DNA from: Sphingobacteriaceae bacterium
GTDB lineage: Bacteria > Bacteroidota > Bacteroidia > Sphingobacteriales > Sphingobacteriaceae
Assembly: GCA_029266635.1 (NCBI GenBank)
Contig: JAQSWM010000001.1
Coordinates: 124,001 to 188,000 of the forward strand
Length of the DNA stretch: 64,000 nucleotides
Direction: 5' to 3'
Below, piece after piece: positions 63,666-64,000 of the stretch. The notes beneath the pieces were generated by a model, which was not told the origin of the DNA, did no database searches, and saw only the letters and a program-made list of their open reading frames with translations. The stretch's first letter is position 1. Every line of letters begins with the position of its first letter. Made by a program: the position numbers and the translations under genes.

Positions 63666-64000
63666 TCAAATGCGATCAATGAGCTGGAATACACGCTTAA
63701 ACCGGTTTCGAACAGCCGAATACCTAATAATGAAATAAGGTCTAAGTTGTGGATTAAAGTAGGATTTGAAGTTGGCAATACCTTCCATATTTGCACCACA
63801 GAAGTCTATCTCTTTGTGGCCCTGGCTAAAAAGAGTTTCGATCATATACTGGTAAAGGAAAGTATGAGCATATTTTTCGCTACGGCTTATTGGATTTAAA
63901 GCGAGCATGTATGCCTTTAAAAGTTTCTTATCTAGCAATACCAGGTTACTACCCAAGCAAATGTCAGCTCTATAGAGGCTGAAGGCTCTTAAATACCCCC
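63666..64000 (-). CDS. GNAT/FemAB-like protein, C-terminal part (cut by window edge)
   Basis: The minus-strand frame is open from the window end to a TGA at 63666-63668, giving about 110 residues. H-K-E-I-D-F-C-G-A-N-M-E-G-I-A-N-F-K-S-Y-F followed by P-Y-F-I-I-R-Y is the usual C-terminal motif of Bacteroidota GNAT/FemAB-related transferases (D-F-x-G-S-N-x-x-G-x-x-x-F-x-x-x-F-x-x-x-x-x-P-Y), which often modify cell-surface molecules. The acyl-CoA site is outside the window. Its stop abuts the porU stop with no terminator. Confidence 0.65.
   Translation of the reverse strand, partial: GYLRAFSLYRADICLGSNLVLLDKKLLKAYMLALNPISRSEKYAHTFLYQYMIETLFSQGHKEIDFCGANMEGIANFKSYFNPQLRPYFIIRYSAVRNRFKRVFQLIDRI

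Noticed and set aside
1-64000. tRNA, rRNA, CRISPR and insertion sequences
   Set aside because: No cloverleaf, rRNA-like stretch, regular spacer-repeat array or transposase reading frame was seen on either strand.

Overview
The window reads as ordinary chromosome of a Bacteroidota bacterium, most likely a Sphingobacteriaceae (Pedobacter/Mucilaginibacter-like) species. The reasons are a PorU-type sortase of the type IX secretion system, a large exported protein with a gliding-motility C-terminal sorting domain, several protein families typical of the phylum (DUF4403, DUF2851, TIGR02757), a lack of clear Shine-Dalgarno sequences, and repeated TAnnTTTG promoter -7 elements. The genus is inference. 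I see no rRNA, tRNA, CRISPR array, insertion sequence or prophage.

Layout. 1-4.5 kb: the first codons of a His-rich cation diffusion facilitator, a PAP2 phosphatase, a T9SS-exported adhesin-like protein and, divergently, a PepSY membrane protein behind a palindrome that resembles an iron-regulator operator. 4.5-14.9 kb: RNase R, a dicarboxylate/amino-acid symporter, two secreted lipoproteins (M23 peptidase and a clan GH-A-like glycosidase), small proteins and ClpB. 14.9-19.4 kb (minus strand): an apparent operon lolD-like ABC ATPase > HAD protein lacking the nucleophile Asp > two tandem S41 lipoprotein peptidases. 19.5-29.2 kb: sucC, a lipoprotein, kdsA-recQ divergent from kdsD-manC (KDO and GDP-mannose precursor supply for surface glycans), rlmB and dnaB.

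29.2-40.6 kb: an FMN-binding stress protein; an operon metB > TIGR02757 > DUF2851 > PspC; the ergothioneine pair egtB-egtD followed by three unknown small genes, including a 30-codon membrane peptide translationally coupled to its neighbour; a TetA-type MFS exporter; DUF502, START-like and PPK2 proteins. 40.6-52.9 kb: penicillin-binding protein 1A, a 1035-residue metallopeptidase/beta-propeller/outer-membrane-barrel-like protein, a divergent GIY-YIG / LexA-like regulator pair, a Spy-like periplasmic protein, bioF-bioD with a 3-hydroxyacyl-CoA dehydrogenase, DUF4403 and RNase HI. 52.9-64 kb: a minus-strand run GT4 glycosyltransferase > purL > trmN6 > metallophosphoesterase > fbp; divergent from it, porU; and the C-terminal part of a GNAT/FemAB-like protein cut by the window edge.

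Genes are tightly packed with many stop/start overlaps and convergent stop overlaps, and several strong intrinsic terminators are visible. The least explained parts are the small-gene cluster after egtD, the 43.2 kb chimeric envelope protein, the structured 275-bp region upstream of dnaB, and the HAD protein with altered catalytic positions. All functional names come from reading motifs and family resemblance by eye; no database search was run.
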